From Maribacter sp. (GTDB taxonomy: Bacteria; Bacteroidota; Bacteroidia; Flavobacteriales; Flavobacteriaceae), in NCBI GenBank assembly GCA_002749285.1, contig PDPR01000013.1, positions 62,378-126,377 of the forward strand: a stretch of DNA of 64,000 nucleotides, in the 5' to 3' direction. Position 1 is the stretch's first letter, and every line of letters starts with the position of its first letter. The position numbers and the translations under genes were made by a program. Below are positions 1 through 8,698 of the stretch, in pieces. The notes beneath the pieces were generated by a model. It did no database searches and was not told the DNA's origin. It saw only the letters and a list, made by a program, of their open reading frames with translations.

Positions 1-433
1 ACTGATGGATATCCTTAACATACTCTGGTGTCAAATCGACAAAGTCATGACCGTAGGAAGGGACCAAACCTTCATAACCATAACGCACCCCCAATATTTC
101 CTTTACCCCATAAAAATAATGCATCCCCATGACCAAGCTCCGAATCACATTATTGATACCTGGACACAATCCCCCACAAGTAACTATAGCTGCCTTTGTC
201 TTCTTGGTATCGAAGTATATCTTCCCCCTAGGCCCGGCTTTTTCCAAGGCAACGGGTTTTTGCCCATCAGCCACACAATTATTGTGGTCATCCAGTGATA
301 TGTACCTCAACACCTTATCATTATCAGTAACAAAGTTGAAGATGTCATCCCCTTTCTTTTTACTTAACCCCAAAGGCGAATCATATAACGCTTCCCCTAA
401 AACATCTATATTAAAATTCTCTACGTCTGCCAT
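1..433 (-). CDS. pfkA: 6-phosphofructokinase, N-terminal part (cut by window edge)
   Basis: Reading the minus strand from the ATG at 433 gives about 144 residues that run off the window start. The segment GGLCPGINNVIRSLV near residue 87, followed by YGVKEILGVRYGYEGL, is the nucleotide-binding start of the long plant/TP0108-like phosphofructokinase group, which phosphorylates fructose 6-phosphate in glycolysis. The roughly 75 residues before that core are typical of this long form and absent from E. coli-type PfkA. The GGDGT/S signature that helps separate ATP from pyrophosphate users lies outside the window, so the phosphoryl donor is inferred. A canonical -7 box lies at 470-477. Confidence 0.85.
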   Translation of the reverse strand, partial: MADVENFNIDVLGEALYDSPLGLSKKKGDDIFNFVTDNDKVLRYISLDDHNNCVADGQKPVALEKAGPRGKIYFDTKKTKAAIVTCGGLCPGINNVIRSLVMGMHYFYGVKEILGVRYGYEGLVPSYGHDFVDLTPEYVKDIHQ

Positions 434-469
434 ATTCCGATTGTTTATCGTTGCACTTAAAACAAGCTG

Positions 470-477
470 CAAAAGTA
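470..477 (-). promoter_or_regulatory. Bacteroidetes -7 promoter box for pfkA
   Basis: On the minus strand the sequence reads TACTTTTG followed by CAGC, an exact match to the Bacteroidetes TAnnTTTG element. It lies 36 nt before the pfkA ATG. No convincing TTTG -33 element was found at the usual distance. Confidence 0.55.
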
Positions 478-585
478 CTACAAATACTTAAAATTTGCAC
501 ATTGAATCAAGTCTAAATTATATTAAATTTTGCTTTTGGAAAATTGTCGGTTTTCGAAGACCAGCCTAACAACAGCATTGCCCTG

Positions 586-921
586 TTACTTGTGCAGCTC
601 AAGTTTTTCCGCAAAATAAGCGCAAAAATCCTTCATAGTAGCCGTCATTTTCTCATTCTGGGTAGCTTTCATAAAACTGTCCGACATGGACACCAACGTT
701 TGGTGGAAAAAGACCTTCATCTCATCTACCGGCATATCTTTGGTCCAGAGGTCGATCTTAAGCGATTCCCGGTTCCTGCTATCCCAAACAGAAAGCATCA
801 TCGCCTTGGCCTCCTTGTTGTCTATTCCACCGTCCTCTGCGGACCAAGTAAGCGTTTCGGGCACCCGGTTCTCATCTAACTCCACTTTTAAACGTATCTC
901 TGATGTGTGTGTCTTTGCCAT
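586..921 (-). CDS. gldC: Gliding motility protein GldC
   Basis: This 111-residue soluble protein begins MAKTHTSEIRLKVELDENRVPE and matches the GldC family, a small protein that supports gliding and type IX-related surface motility in Flavobacteriia. It has no signal peptide and no membrane segment, so it is probably cytoplasmic. Its ATG follows the gldB stop with no gap (TAA-ATG), which implies translational coupling, and the gldB-gldC pair is the arrangement known from Flavobacterium johnsoniae. Presence of gldC alone does not prove that the strain glides. Confidence 0.9.
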   Translation of the reverse strand: MAKTHTSEIRLKVELDENRVPETLTWSAEDGGIDNKEAKAMMLSVWDSRNRESLKIDLWTKDMPVDEMKVFFHQTLVSMSDSFMKATQNEKMTATMKDFCAYFAEKLELHK

Positions 922-1878
922 TTATTTATTTGGTTTGTAATTGGATTTTTTAAATATTTCCTCTGCAGGAAGGTTCATGAGCTGTTGTAATGACACCTCG
1001 TTTCTATCCGTAAAGGAACGTACGATCTGCCAACCTACATAACGCCCCAATCTTCCCGGGGACTCATTATCCAGCTCCAATCCGAATTTGGAAAAGGGAG
1101 CAGGGTCCAAGAATCGCAATGCCAATCTATTATCCGTACTGTAGAGCAGTTCATGCTCAACAAAATGCCTCCACATAGGTTCCTCATTGGCTATCGCCCA
1201 AGCCAACTCATCCTCGGAATAGTTGATTTTTTGCCCATCGGTTTGAAAAGGCATTATCTTGTCCTTAAGGTACAAAATCTTGCCATAGTATATTACACGG
1301 TCCAAAAAGGTACGTCCTTGGGGCCTGGGCACGATTTTCCTGGCGAAGGCATTGGCTATATCACTAACGATATATTTCCGGTCCATACCGGCAGCGATAT
1401 ATCTCTGTATCCCAGCATAATACTTATGGTCAGAACCCAAATAATTATCCAATCCGACCAATAAAAGACTATCGGTCAAAATAATCCGGTTTTCATAATC
1501 AACATCATTGGTTACCGTGATTATTTTAGGCATCGTATACTTTGGAAAGTAATATTTTATGTATTTAAAAAGCAATTCAATATCCGCGACCTCTTTTTCA
1601 AAGTCACTGAACTCCCCCATGACCTCCCCTCGTAGTTCAACCTGAAGGGAATCCTTCAATTTGGCCACCCATACACTGTCCGGTGCCGGAAAAAGATAAG
1701 GGTATGCCTTTCTTAGTTTGGGAATATCGGCCGGGGAAGCTTTTGCGAATTCGTTATCGAATCGTGAAACCTCAACAACCAAGGGGATTTTTTTCACCTT
1801 CGCCCCAATCTTACCTTCATTGTTACAACCTATGAGGGCAAACGCCAACAATACCAATAGATAAAATGATTTTCCCAT
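922..1878 (-). CDS. gldB: Gliding motility lipoprotein GldB
   Basis: The 318-residue product starts with a lipoprotein signal ending in the lipobox LIGC, so Cys18 is the predicted lipidated residue. The rest matches GldB, an essential gliding lipoprotein of Flavobacteriia that is also needed for the type IX secretion and motility machinery. No enzymatic motif is apparent. The length is normal for the family. The gene lies directly upstream of gldC and is divergent from nadE, as in other flavobacteria. A -7 box at 1990-1997 would give a leader of roughly 100 nt. Confidence 0.92.
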   Translation of the reverse strand: MGKSFYLLVLLAFALIGCNNEGKIGAKVKKIPLVVEVSRFDNEFAKASPADIPKLRKAYPYLFPAPDSVWVAKLKDSLQVELRGEVMGEFSDFEKEVADIELLFKYIKYYFPKYTMPKIITVTNDVDYENRIILTDSLLLVGLDNYLGSDHKYYAGIQRYIAAGMDRKYIVSDIANAFARKIVPRPQGRTFLDRVIYYGKILYLKDKIMPFQTDGQKINYSEDELAWAIANEEPMWRHFVEHELLYSTDNRLALRFLDPAPFSKFGLELDNESPGRLGRYVGWQIVRSFTDRNEVSLQQLMNLPAEEIFKKSNYKPNK

Positions 1879-1989
1879 TTATTTAAAGTTTTAATTTCCC
1901 TATTAATGCACTAGAATGATCTGCACCTGTTTGAAAGGGGGTATCCTTAAAATTTTAATCTTAACCTATAAGGTTTTATCTTTATGGGG

Positions 1990-1997
1990 CAAAGTTA
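1990..1997 (-). promoter_or_regulatory. -7 promoter box for gldB-gldC
   Basis: The minus strand reads TAACTTTG, an exact TAnnTTTG match, in the divergent intergenic region between gldB and nadE. It is about 110 nt upstream of the gldB ATG. The nadE promoter must lie in the same short region on the other strand. Confidence 0.45.
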
Positions 1998-2023
1998 ATT
2001 TTTTTAACCAAATAAAAACTTCC

Positions 2024-2812
2024 ATGAAAACCGAAAAAGTAATCGACCATATTGTTGACTGGCTAAAGGATTACGCGGTCAAGGCCGGAACCAAAGGATT
2101 TGTCATCGGCATATCCGGAGGAATAGACTCTGCGGTCACTTCTACCCTTTGTGCCAAGACAGGGCTGGATCTTCTTTGTTTGGAAATGCCTATTTACCAA
2201 GCAGAAAACCAAGAGACAAGGGCCTCTAACCATATCGGTTGGCTGATGGAAAATTTTGACAATGTAAAAAACCAGGCTGTTGACCTTACCCCGGTTTTCG
2301 ATAGCCTTATAGCCGCCCTACCTTCCGTGGACAATGAGGAGGACCGTTTTATGCCACTTGCCAACACAAGGGCCAGATTACGCATGACCACCTTATACTA
2401 TTTTGCTGCTTTAAACGGTTATTTGGTCGCTGGCACTGGGAACAAGGTCGAAGATTTCGGTGTTGGCTTCTATACCAAATATGGTGATGGCGGGGTTGAT
2501 CTATCCCCTATTGCCGATCTTATGAAAACCGAAGTATACGATATGGCGAGGTTCTTGGGTATTAACCAAGATATTGTAGATGCACCACCAACCGATGGCC
2601 TTTGGGGAGACGACCGCACCGATGAGGACCAAATCGGAGCCTCCTACCCCGAATTGGAATGGGCCATGAAAATGAACGATGAAGGAAAGAATGCCGATGA
2701 TTTTTCCAATAGGGAGAAACAGGTCTTCAGTATCTTCAAAAGATTGAATTCGGCCAATCAACATAAAATGCAACCCATACCTATTTGCACCATACCCAAT
2801 GACCTAAAATAA
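2024..2812 (+). CDS. nadE: Ammonia-dependent NAD+ synthetase
   Basis: NadE amidates deamido-NAD to NAD in the last step of NAD synthesis. The ATP-pyrophosphatase loop SGGIDS lies at residues 31-36 of a 262-residue protein. There is no N-terminal nitrilase-type glutaminase domain, so ammonia rather than glutamine is the probable nitrogen donor. The ORF stays open upstream to 1916, but the ATG at 2024 gives the usual family start MKTEKVIDHIV, and the extension looks like translated intergenic DNA. The gene is divergent from gldB, a pairing typical of Flavobacteriia. Confidence 0.93.
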   Translation: MKTEKVIDHIVDWLKDYAVKAGTKGFVIGISGGIDSAVTSTLCAKTGLDLLCLEMPIYQAENQETRASNHIGWLMENFDNVKNQAVDLTPVFDSLIAALPSVDNEEDRFMPLANTRARLRMTTLYYFAALNGYLVAGTGNKVEDFGVGFYTKYGDGGVDLSPIADLMKTEVYDMARFLGINQDIVDAPPTDGLWGDDRTDEDQIGASYPELEWAMKMNDEGKNADDFSNREKQVFSIFKRLNSANQHKMQPIPICTIPNDLK

Positions 2813-2970
2813 CCGATTAACTAAAAATCAAGCACATAAGACGAGTATAATATATATTTTCATCAAATAAATTGAAATTTACACATTAATTTAGAGAAAT
2901 TACCACTACATTACACGTCAGTATTTAGATACAAACAAAGCGGTAAGATTTCTAGAAAAAAATTGACAAA

Positions 2971-3600
2971 ATGATTAAAGTGCTAATTGCAGATAACCAC
3001 CCCATAATTAGAATGGGTGTTAAACAAGTATTGGACAATACCAGTGGATTTGAGGTTTTAGATGATGTCTCAACTACTTCAGAGCTTTTCAACAAGCTTG
3101 GGACAACCTCCCCCGATGTGGTAATGTTGGAAATGGATATTCCCGAGATCAATGGTATTGCCACTTTAAGAAAAATGAAAAAAGAGTACCCTGATGTAAA
3201 GGTGTTAATGTATAGTGGGCAACCCGAGGACGTGTACGCCCTCAGCACCATTAGGGCCGGTGCACATGGCTACCTCTCAAAGACCTCTAACGTGGACTAT
3301 ATCATTTCAGCCCTAAAAAAGGTTAGTGAAGGGGACATGTTCATAACAAATGAACTTGCACAACGACTGGCTTTTGACGAAGGAACACAAAAACCCCGTA
3401 GATTCTTTAGGAAATTGTCTACAAGAGAGGTTGAGGTCCTTAAATTGTTAGCAAGCGGAAAGCGTAACAAGGATGTTGCCTTAGGACTTAATCTTAATGA
3501 AAAAACAGTAAGTACGTACAAGGCACGGTTAATGAAAAAGTTGAATGTGGACAACATGGTCGATTTATTACAACAGGCCAAAGCTTTGGAGTTGTATTGA
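2971..3600 (+). CDS. NarL/LuxR-type response regulator with atypical receiver (Glu54)
   Basis: This 209-residue protein has an N-terminal receiver domain (about 1-120) and a C-terminal LuxR/GerE helix-turn-helix (about 145-205, STREVEVLKLLASGKRNKDVA). The receiver is unusual. The position five residues into the VVMLEMDIP strand, normally the phosphorylated Asp, is Glu54, and the usual pair of acidic metal ligands is Asp8-Asn9. Lys104 and the switch Ser82 are kept. Phosphotransfer from a histidine kinase is therefore unlikely, and Glu may mimic the phosphorylated state. No kinase gene is adjacent. Target genes cannot be told from the sequence. Confidence 0.88.
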   Translation: MIKVLIADNHPIIRMGVKQVLDNTSGFEVLDDVSTTSELFNKLGTTSPDVVMLEMDIPEINGIATLRKMKKEYPDVKVLMYSGQPEDVYALSTIRAGAHGYLSKTSNVDYIISALKKVSEGDMFITNELAQRLAFDEGTQKPRRFFRKLSTREVEVLKLLASGKRNKDVALGLNLNEKTVSTYKARLMKKLNVDNMVDLLQQAKALELY

Positions 3601-3620
3601 ACAAGCTTTTACAAAACAAA

Positions 3621-3655
3621 AAAATCCTGCCCCTAACGGTCGGGATTTTTTTTGT
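3621..3655. terminator. Convergent terminator between the response regulator and dnaG
   Basis: An imperfect hairpin (AAAATCCTGCCC, 5-nt loop, GGTCGGGATTTT, with one G-U pair and one mismatch) is flanked by A and T runs. It sits just after the response regulator stop and can serve both convergent genes. Confidence 0.7.
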
Positions 3656-3676
3656 TTTGGCCCTTATTGCCCAAAA

Positions 3677-5656
3677 TCAGGAAAGGACCCTATTCAGTTT
3701 TTTGTTCAACAACTTATTCAGTTGCAAATAATTCATGATCTCCTCCAGGGTTTCCTTATTATCCGTTGTATTACCCTCTGTGCTATCCCGCAATGCCTCC
3801 ATTCTTTTCTTGATCAGATAACAGCGTAGTGTCAAGATCGTCTCACTGACCAATTGGGCCACTCCTATTATTTTATCCTTGGGATAAATATCCTTGCTTT
3901 CCCAATTGTGAAGCGTATACTTTTCCTCTTCCATCAAAATAGAGGAAATATCGGTCACCATTTCTTGGTCCAGATCGGCAATAAAAGTATTGATCGTAAA
4001 ATCCCCAGTCTCGTTCAATGCTTTGATCAACCTGTAATAGATATTCTTAAAACGCAGGTTCGTCAACTCGATTTCATCATCCTGAAGGTCCAAGTATATT
4101 TTTTCAAACACTTTGACCTTAATCGATTCCGGTTCCAAGACCAAATCGCCCTCCCCATTCTCCTTCAAGATCAAATCCTCGAATTTCTCTTCCCGATTAC
4201 CATATAACAATAACAACTCTATGATTTTCCGCTCCAGTTCGTATTGCACATCCACATTTTGGGGTAAAGGCCCATTTTTGACTATATCGAATGCCTTTTG
4301 CTCCTGTTTTATTTTCTTTGAAGCATCAACAATATCCTTTTTACCGATCTGGGCCAAGGTATTAAACAAGACAGCCTCTGAAATATTCATGATCTGGGCA
4401 CACTCCTGAATATAAATCTCTTTTTTTATACGATCGGGAATCCTGGATATGCTATGGACAATATCCCTAACGGTATCTGCCCTTTTTATGGGATCCTTGG
4501 CTGCTTCTTTGACCAATAAGGAGGCCTTGAACTGAATAAAATCCTTTGAATTATCCCCTAGGTATTGGGTAATTTCCCCCAATTCATTGTTCTTGGCGAA
4601 ACTATCGGGGTCTTCCCCTTCAGGAAATGTACAAACCTTTACGTTCATACCCTGCTCCAGTATTAGGTCAATACCTCGCAACGATGCCCGCAACCCTGCC
4701 GCATCACCATCGAAAAGCACAGTTATATTCTTGGTCAGCCTATTAATAAGCCGGATCTGATCGGGGGTCAATGCCGTTCCGCTGGAAGCTACGACATTAT
4801 GTATTCCCCTTTGGTAAAATTGGATCACATCGGTATACCCTTCGACCAGATAACAATTATCCTCCTTTGCTATGGCCTGTTTGGCATAATAGATACCATA
4901 AAGCACCTTACTCTTATGATATATGTCACTTTCTGGGGAATTCAGGTATTTGGCAGCCCTTTTATCATTGGTCAAAATCCGACCACCGAAACCCAACACC
5001 CTTCCACTCATCGAATGGATCGGGAACATTACCCGCCCTTTAAAACGATCGAACTTCCTTGGGCCATTAGGGTTGTTGACATCCTCTTTTACAATGGTAA
5101 GCCCTGTTTTTTCAAGGTATTGGAGCTTATACCCCTTGTCCAAGGCCGCAGTGGTGAAACCGTCCCATTGGTCTAGGCAATACCCCAAACCAAATTTCCT
5201 TATAGTCTCATCGGTAAATCCCCTTTCCTTGAAATACGTAAGCCCAATGGCCTTTCCCAACCCTGACTCCCATAACATTTGGGCAAAATGGGTCTGGGCA
5301 AATTCGGAAACCAGATACATACTCTCACGCTCATTGGCTTCCTGCCTTTGTTCATCGGTACGCTCGGTCTCCTCAATCACAATATTATATTTCCTTGCCA
5401 AGAACTTGATAGCTTCCGGATAGGTAAAATGCTCATGTTCCATAAGAAACGCAACAACATTCCCCCCTTTTCCACTGCTGAAATCTTTCCAAATCTGCTT
5501 TACCGGAGACACCATAAAACTAGGTGTTCGTTCATCGGAAAACGGACTTAAGCCCTTAAAATTGGAACCTGATTTCTTCAATTGCACAAAATCACCAATC
5601 ACCTCCTCCAAACGGGCAGTCTCATATACTTTATCTATGGTCGATTTTGAAATCAT
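3677..5656 (-). CDS. dnaG: DNA primase DnaG, zinc ligands lost
   Basis: DnaG makes RNA primers at the replication fork. The chosen start (ATG at 5656, MISKSTIDKVYE) gives 659 residues and fits family starts; an in-frame ATG at 5689 adds 11 residues. The N-terminal CHC2 module is recognisable (GLSPFSDERTPSF, KQIWKDFSSGKGGN), but the four zinc ligands Cys-His-Cys-Cys are Ser37, Ser40, Asp58 and Ser61. The TOPRIM catalytic core is intact, with EGYTDV and DGDAAG motifs. A DnaB-binding C-terminal region follows. The loss of zinc ligands appears to be shared by related flavobacteria, from memory of the family. Confidence 0.95.
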   Translation of the reverse strand: MISKSTIDKVYETARLEEVIGDFVQLKKSGSNFKGLSPFSDERTPSFMVSPVKQIWKDFSSGKGGNVVAFLMEHEHFTYPEAIKFLARKYNIVIEETERTDEQRQEANERESMYLVSEFAQTHFAQMLWESGLGKAIGLTYFKERGFTDETIRKFGLGYCLDQWDGFTTAALDKGYKLQYLEKTGLTIVKEDVNNPNGPRKFDRFKGRVMFPIHSMSGRVLGFGGRILTNDKRAAKYLNSPESDIYHKSKVLYGIYYAKQAIAKEDNCYLVEGYTDVIQFYQRGIHNVVASSGTALTPDQIRLINRLTKNITVLFDGDAAGLRASLRGIDLILEQGMNVKVCTFPEGEDPDSFAKNNELGEITQYLGDNSKDFIQFKASLLVKEAAKDPIKRADTVRDIVHSISRIPDRIKKEIYIQECAQIMNISEAVLFNTLAQIGKKDIVDASKKIKQEQKAFDIVKNGPLPQNVDVQYELERKIIELLLLYGNREEKFEDLILKENGEGDLVLEPESIKVKVFEKIYLDLQDDEIELTNLRFKNIYYRLIKALNETGDFTINTFIADLDQEMVTDISSILMEEEKYTLHNWESKDIYPKDKIIGVAQLVSETILTLRCYLIKKRMEALRDSTEGNTTDNKETLEEIMNYLQLNKLLNKKLNRVLS

Positions 5657-5723
5657 CTGTTTTGTGGAATAGCGAATAAAAATAGTCATTTTTAGCTTAT
5701 CTTAGTTCATCTATTACACGCAG

Positions 5724-5978
5724 ATGATACTATTCTTTGGCACACGTCCCGGAAAGGAGCAAATACAAAAACTGTATAACTTGAAATGTGGTTTTTGCAA
5801 ACAGGTGAATACACTTACCGCATATACCCAATCCTATTACTTTCACTTGTTTTGGGTCAAGCTTTTTAAAATATCGACAAATGAAGTAATCGAATGCTCC
5901 CATTGTAAACGGGTATATTACAGAGAGGAGTTTACCGAAGGGATGAAAGACGCTTTAAAACAGAAAAACATCCGCTAA
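5724..5978 (+). CDS. Small zinc-ribbon protein
   Basis: The 84-residue product has two CxxC knuckles, Cys22/Cys25 (CGFC) and Cys58/Cys61 (CSHC), separated by a hydrophobic stretch with several aromatic residues. This matches the small zinc-ribbon proteins seen widely in Bacteroidetes, whose function is unknown. There is no signal peptide. It is divergent from dnaG and stands alone. A hairpin at 5995-6026 follows it. Confidence 0.75.
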   Translation: MILFFGTRPGKEQIQKLYNLKCGFCKQVNTLTAYTQSYYFHLFWVKLFKISTNEVIECSHCKRVYYREEFTEGMKDALKQKNIR

Positions 5979-5994
5979 GACAGGTATGGGAAAA

Positions 5995-6026
5995 AGAACC
6001 CTTGCCGCATAAGCTTCAAGGGTTCT
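5995..6026. terminator. Hairpin after the zinc-ribbon gene
   Basis: Perfect 10-bp arms AGAACCCTTG and CAAGGGTTCT enclose a 12-nt loop. There is no clear T run, so termination strength is uncertain. It lies between the zinc-ribbon gene and the convergent outer-membrane protein gene. Confidence 0.45.
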
Positions 6027-6131
6027 CTCCCAATCAACAACCTCGACCCAAGGGCATTAAGGTATGCTTTGGTAAAAAATTTCATTTCAGGGCCAGCTAG
6101 GGGGAATAGATCCTTTTTGGTTCACCCGCGA

Positions 6132-7208
6132 TCAAAGGTCAAAACGAAGGCCAAGGGAGATATTGTGCTGATCCACCAAGGCATCCTTAAAAATAGGGTT
6201 AAGGTCATATTTGGCATATAACAGTACCCCCTCTACACCAATGTAGGCACTTAGACCGTATACCAGATCATTGGTATTATACCCTCTTTTAAGTTTATCC
6301 TTCACATGATCACCATTTCGGTTATATTTCAATTTTTGACGGGTTCCCAGATTAAAACCACCATAAGCACCCATACCTAAACGAAATTGGTTTTTTAGGG
6401 AATATCGCATGGTATTCTCTGTTTTATGTAGTTTGGATGGGCCAAATTCCAAATAGACAGGAAATACCAGATAATCCATACGCAGCTTGGATTTTTTTAG
6501 ACCATGCCCAAATTCCTGTAATTTTACCTGCCCCTCTTCCGCAACGAAATATTGATTGTCTTTAGGCTTAAGTCCATTGAACTGAAAGGAAAACCCATAA
6601 TTCAACCGCACAAAATTGGTATTCCCAAAAACCCTGGTACGCCAAGACCATCCCATTTCAAAAAATCGGCTCCCTCCTATTCTATAAGGTGAATCGTTTA
6701 TTGACCGGCCTTTGATCAATGCATTGTTAAAACCAGTCGCCAGAACAAAATCGGAATACGTTCGCCTATCGTATTTCAATTCCTTTTTTATTTTTTTCCG
6801 TATCAATGAAGACCCATCCTTTTTTTTCAGGTCTATCTCAACAAAAGCATTGACGACACTGGAACTATCAACAACTTCCGTATGGAGTACATTACCGTCA
6901 TTTCGCTCTAAAAGAAGAATCTCATTGTCTACGATCGCCATCCGGTTTTCAATATTCAAGGCTCTCTTTTTGGCGGCCGACTCCTTTAGGGATTTAGCCT
7001 CTTCAAAGCTTATTTGTTGTTTTTCATACCGTTTGTTGATCTCTTCTACCTCAATTTTCAATGCCGCTTTTTCCTGTTCACCAATATTCCCTTTTTTGAT
7101 TTTCAACATTTCTATCTTATGTCGATAATCCTCATTTTCTTGGGCCACAAGTCTTTGGCTCGCAAAAGAAATACACAGCACTACTAAATAGATAACGATA
7201 ATCCTCAT
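6132..7208 (-). CDS. Outer-membrane beta-barrel protein of the sigma/anti-sigma cluster
   Basis: I do not recognise a named family. From the ATG at 7208 the 358-residue protein has a signal peptide (MRIIVIYLVVLCISFASQ). A charged, probably coiled-coil stretch follows (about 30-100, rich in E, K and I), then a C-terminal half with alternating aromatic and polar strands ending in Leu-Arg-Phe-Asp-Leu, typical of outer-membrane barrels. An in-frame upstream ATG at 7247 would add 13 residues before the signal and is less likely. It lies 84 bp downstream of the anti-sigma gene on the same strand, so it may be a target or partner of that sigma system. Confidence 0.75.
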   Translation of the reverse strand: MRIIVIYLVVLCISFASQRLVAQENEDYRHKIEMLKIKKGNIGEQEKAALKIEVEEINKRYEKQQISFEEAKSLKESAAKKRALNIENRMAIVDNEILLLERNDGNVLHTEVVDSSSVVNAFVEIDLKKKDGSSLIRKKIKKELKYDRRTYSDFVLATGFNNALIKGRSINDSPYRIGGSRFFEMGWSWRTRVFGNTNFVRLNYGFSFQFNGLKPKDNQYFVAEEGQVKLQEFGHGLKKSKLRMDYLVFPVYLEFGPSKLHKTENTMRYSLKNQFRLGMGAYGGFNLGTRQKLKYNRNGDHVKDKLKRGYNTNDLVYGLSAYIGVEGVLLYAKYDLNPIFKDALVDQHNISLGLRFDL

Positions 7209-7292
7209 AATAATTTGATTTTTAGACCTTCTCCCCCCACCCTCCATTCATAGAGGGAAGGAGCTAGAAGACCGATGATTGATTGATGAATA

Positions 7293-8036
7293 TCAATTGT
7301 TGCGATCGGCGACCGCTGTTCTGACTTTCAGGAACCCTGTTTTCAAGGATTCTAGAATCTGTTCCCTAAAGGTTTGGTCAAGTTCATTTTCGACCTCGTC
7401 CAATAATGCCATGGCATCGACCTTCTTGTTTCCATTGGTGATTTTATCCCTTAAGATTTCCTGTTGGGCCTTTCGTAATAAGGAATCCACTTCGGTATCT
7501 GTCATTTGATGGCCCCTATCTTCCAGAAGTTCCACTTGCACGGCCAATTCCGTGATTTTAGCATCTATGAGTTGCTCGGTTTTTGTTTTAAAGGTATTGA
7601 GGCCATCACCTCTTCCTTCTTCCTTTACCAAAGCAGGGAATTCGGCCCTACCCTTAATCGTTTCTTTGGGCAAGACCACCACGGTATTACCCTCATTTTG
7701 AATCACTCCCTTTTTTGCCCCGACCAGTTCAACCTCTTCTTGCGTTGGGTTTGCCAAATCCTCCCCTTCTTTGGGAACATCAATCTTTCCCGAGGGGGTT
7801 TTAGCAACCTCGGTCTGTGTATCCCCAAATGCCATCCTTATCTTGAAATAGAGTATTGACACAATCAATACCCCAACAAAAACAGCAGCCGCACTATACC
7901 ATATAAATCTATTTTTTTTCTTGGGGGCAGCTACGGGCAACTGTCCGGACAATTTATCCCACGCAGCTTCCGAAGGGGTAATCTCCCTTTCCTTCAAATG
8001 TCTTTTTATATGTTTTTCAAATTTATCGACTTCCAT
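7293..8036 (-). CDS. Membrane-bound anti-sigma-type protein
   Basis: The 247-residue protein has a short cytoplasmic N-terminus of about 43 residues (KRHLKEREITPSEAAWDKLS) and one membrane helix at about 44-64. A long Lys/Glu-rich C-terminal part would lie in the periplasm. This layout, and a 14-bp overlap with the upstream ECF sigma gene, match flavobacterial anti-sigma partners. There is no zinc-binding HxxxCxxC motif, so it is not a ZAS-type anti-sigma. The function is inferred from layout and context. Confidence 0.7.
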   Translation of the reverse strand: MEVDKFEKHIKRHLKEREITPSEAAWDKLSGQLPVAAPKKKNRFIWYSAAAVFVGVLIVSILYFKIRMAFGDTQTEVAKTPSGKIDVPKEGEDLANPTQEEVELVGAKKGVIQNEGNTVVVLPKETIKGRAEFPALVKEEGRGDGLNTFKTKTEQLIDAKITELAVQVELLEDRGHQMTDTEVDSLLRKAQQEILRDKITNGNKKVDAMALLDEVENELDQTFREQILESLKTGFLKVRTAVADRNN

Positions 8037-8586
8037 AACCTATAATATTTTGGTGCTGCAACTGCTCCTGCAACAGCTTTCTTGCCTTGAACAATTGTGA
8101 TTTTGAGGTGCTTTCCGAAATCTGTAAAAGCTCCGCTATTTCTTGATGCTTGTACCCTTCGACCACATAAAGCACAAAAACCATCTTATACCCTTCCGGC
8201 AAGGCATCGATCAGTATTTGAATGTACTCAACATCGATGTCGGCCGAAATGGTATCGGCTTCAATCCCATTCCGCTCAAATAATCCATCATCATACACAA
8301 CAAACTGTTGTTTCCGTTTGTATGAAATACTTTCCCGGACCATGATCTTACGGATCCACCCCTCGAAACTTCCTTTGAACCCAAAGGATCCCAAGTTTTT
8401 AAAGACCTTGAGAAAACCACTGATCATAACGTCTTCGGCAAAATGCAGATCTTTCACATATTGCCTGCAGACCCCTAACATTTTAGGGGCGAATCTCTCA
8501 TAAATACGCTTCTGTGCTTCCCGGTTGCCAGCAGCCGCTTTTTTTATGAGTTGTTTCTCGTTGTTGTAGATTGAAATGATCTTCAA
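8023..8586 (-). CDS. ECF RNA polymerase sigma factor
   Basis: The 187-residue protein has sigma region 2 (HFAEDVMISGFLKVFKNL, about 47-65) and region 4 (YKHQEIAELLQISESTSKSQLFKARKLL, about 143-170), with the usual linker between. It belongs to the extracytoplasmic-function sigma-70 group. The likely start is a TTG at 8586, in line with related proteins that begin KVI-type; no suitable ATG lies nearby. Its 3' end overlaps the anti-sigma gene by 14 bp, which suggests coupled translation. The inducing signal is unknown. Confidence 0.9.
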   Translation of the reverse strand: MKIISIYNNEKQLIKKAAAGNREAQKRIYERFAPKMLGVCRQYVKDLHFAEDVMISGFLKVFKNLGSFGFKGSFEGWIRKIMVRESISYKRKQQFVVYDDGLFERNGIEADTISADIDVEYIQILIDALPEGYKMVFVLYVVEGYKHQEIAELLQISESTSKSQLFKARKLLQEQLQHQNIIGYGSR

Positions 8587-8698
8587 GGTGTTTTTGGCTT
8601 CTATAAGGATAGACGCAATAAAAGGTAAAATAGTTGCCTAAAGAACAAAAAAACAATCCTACTTGTACCTTGGCATTTGCAAAACGGCATCTTATGGT

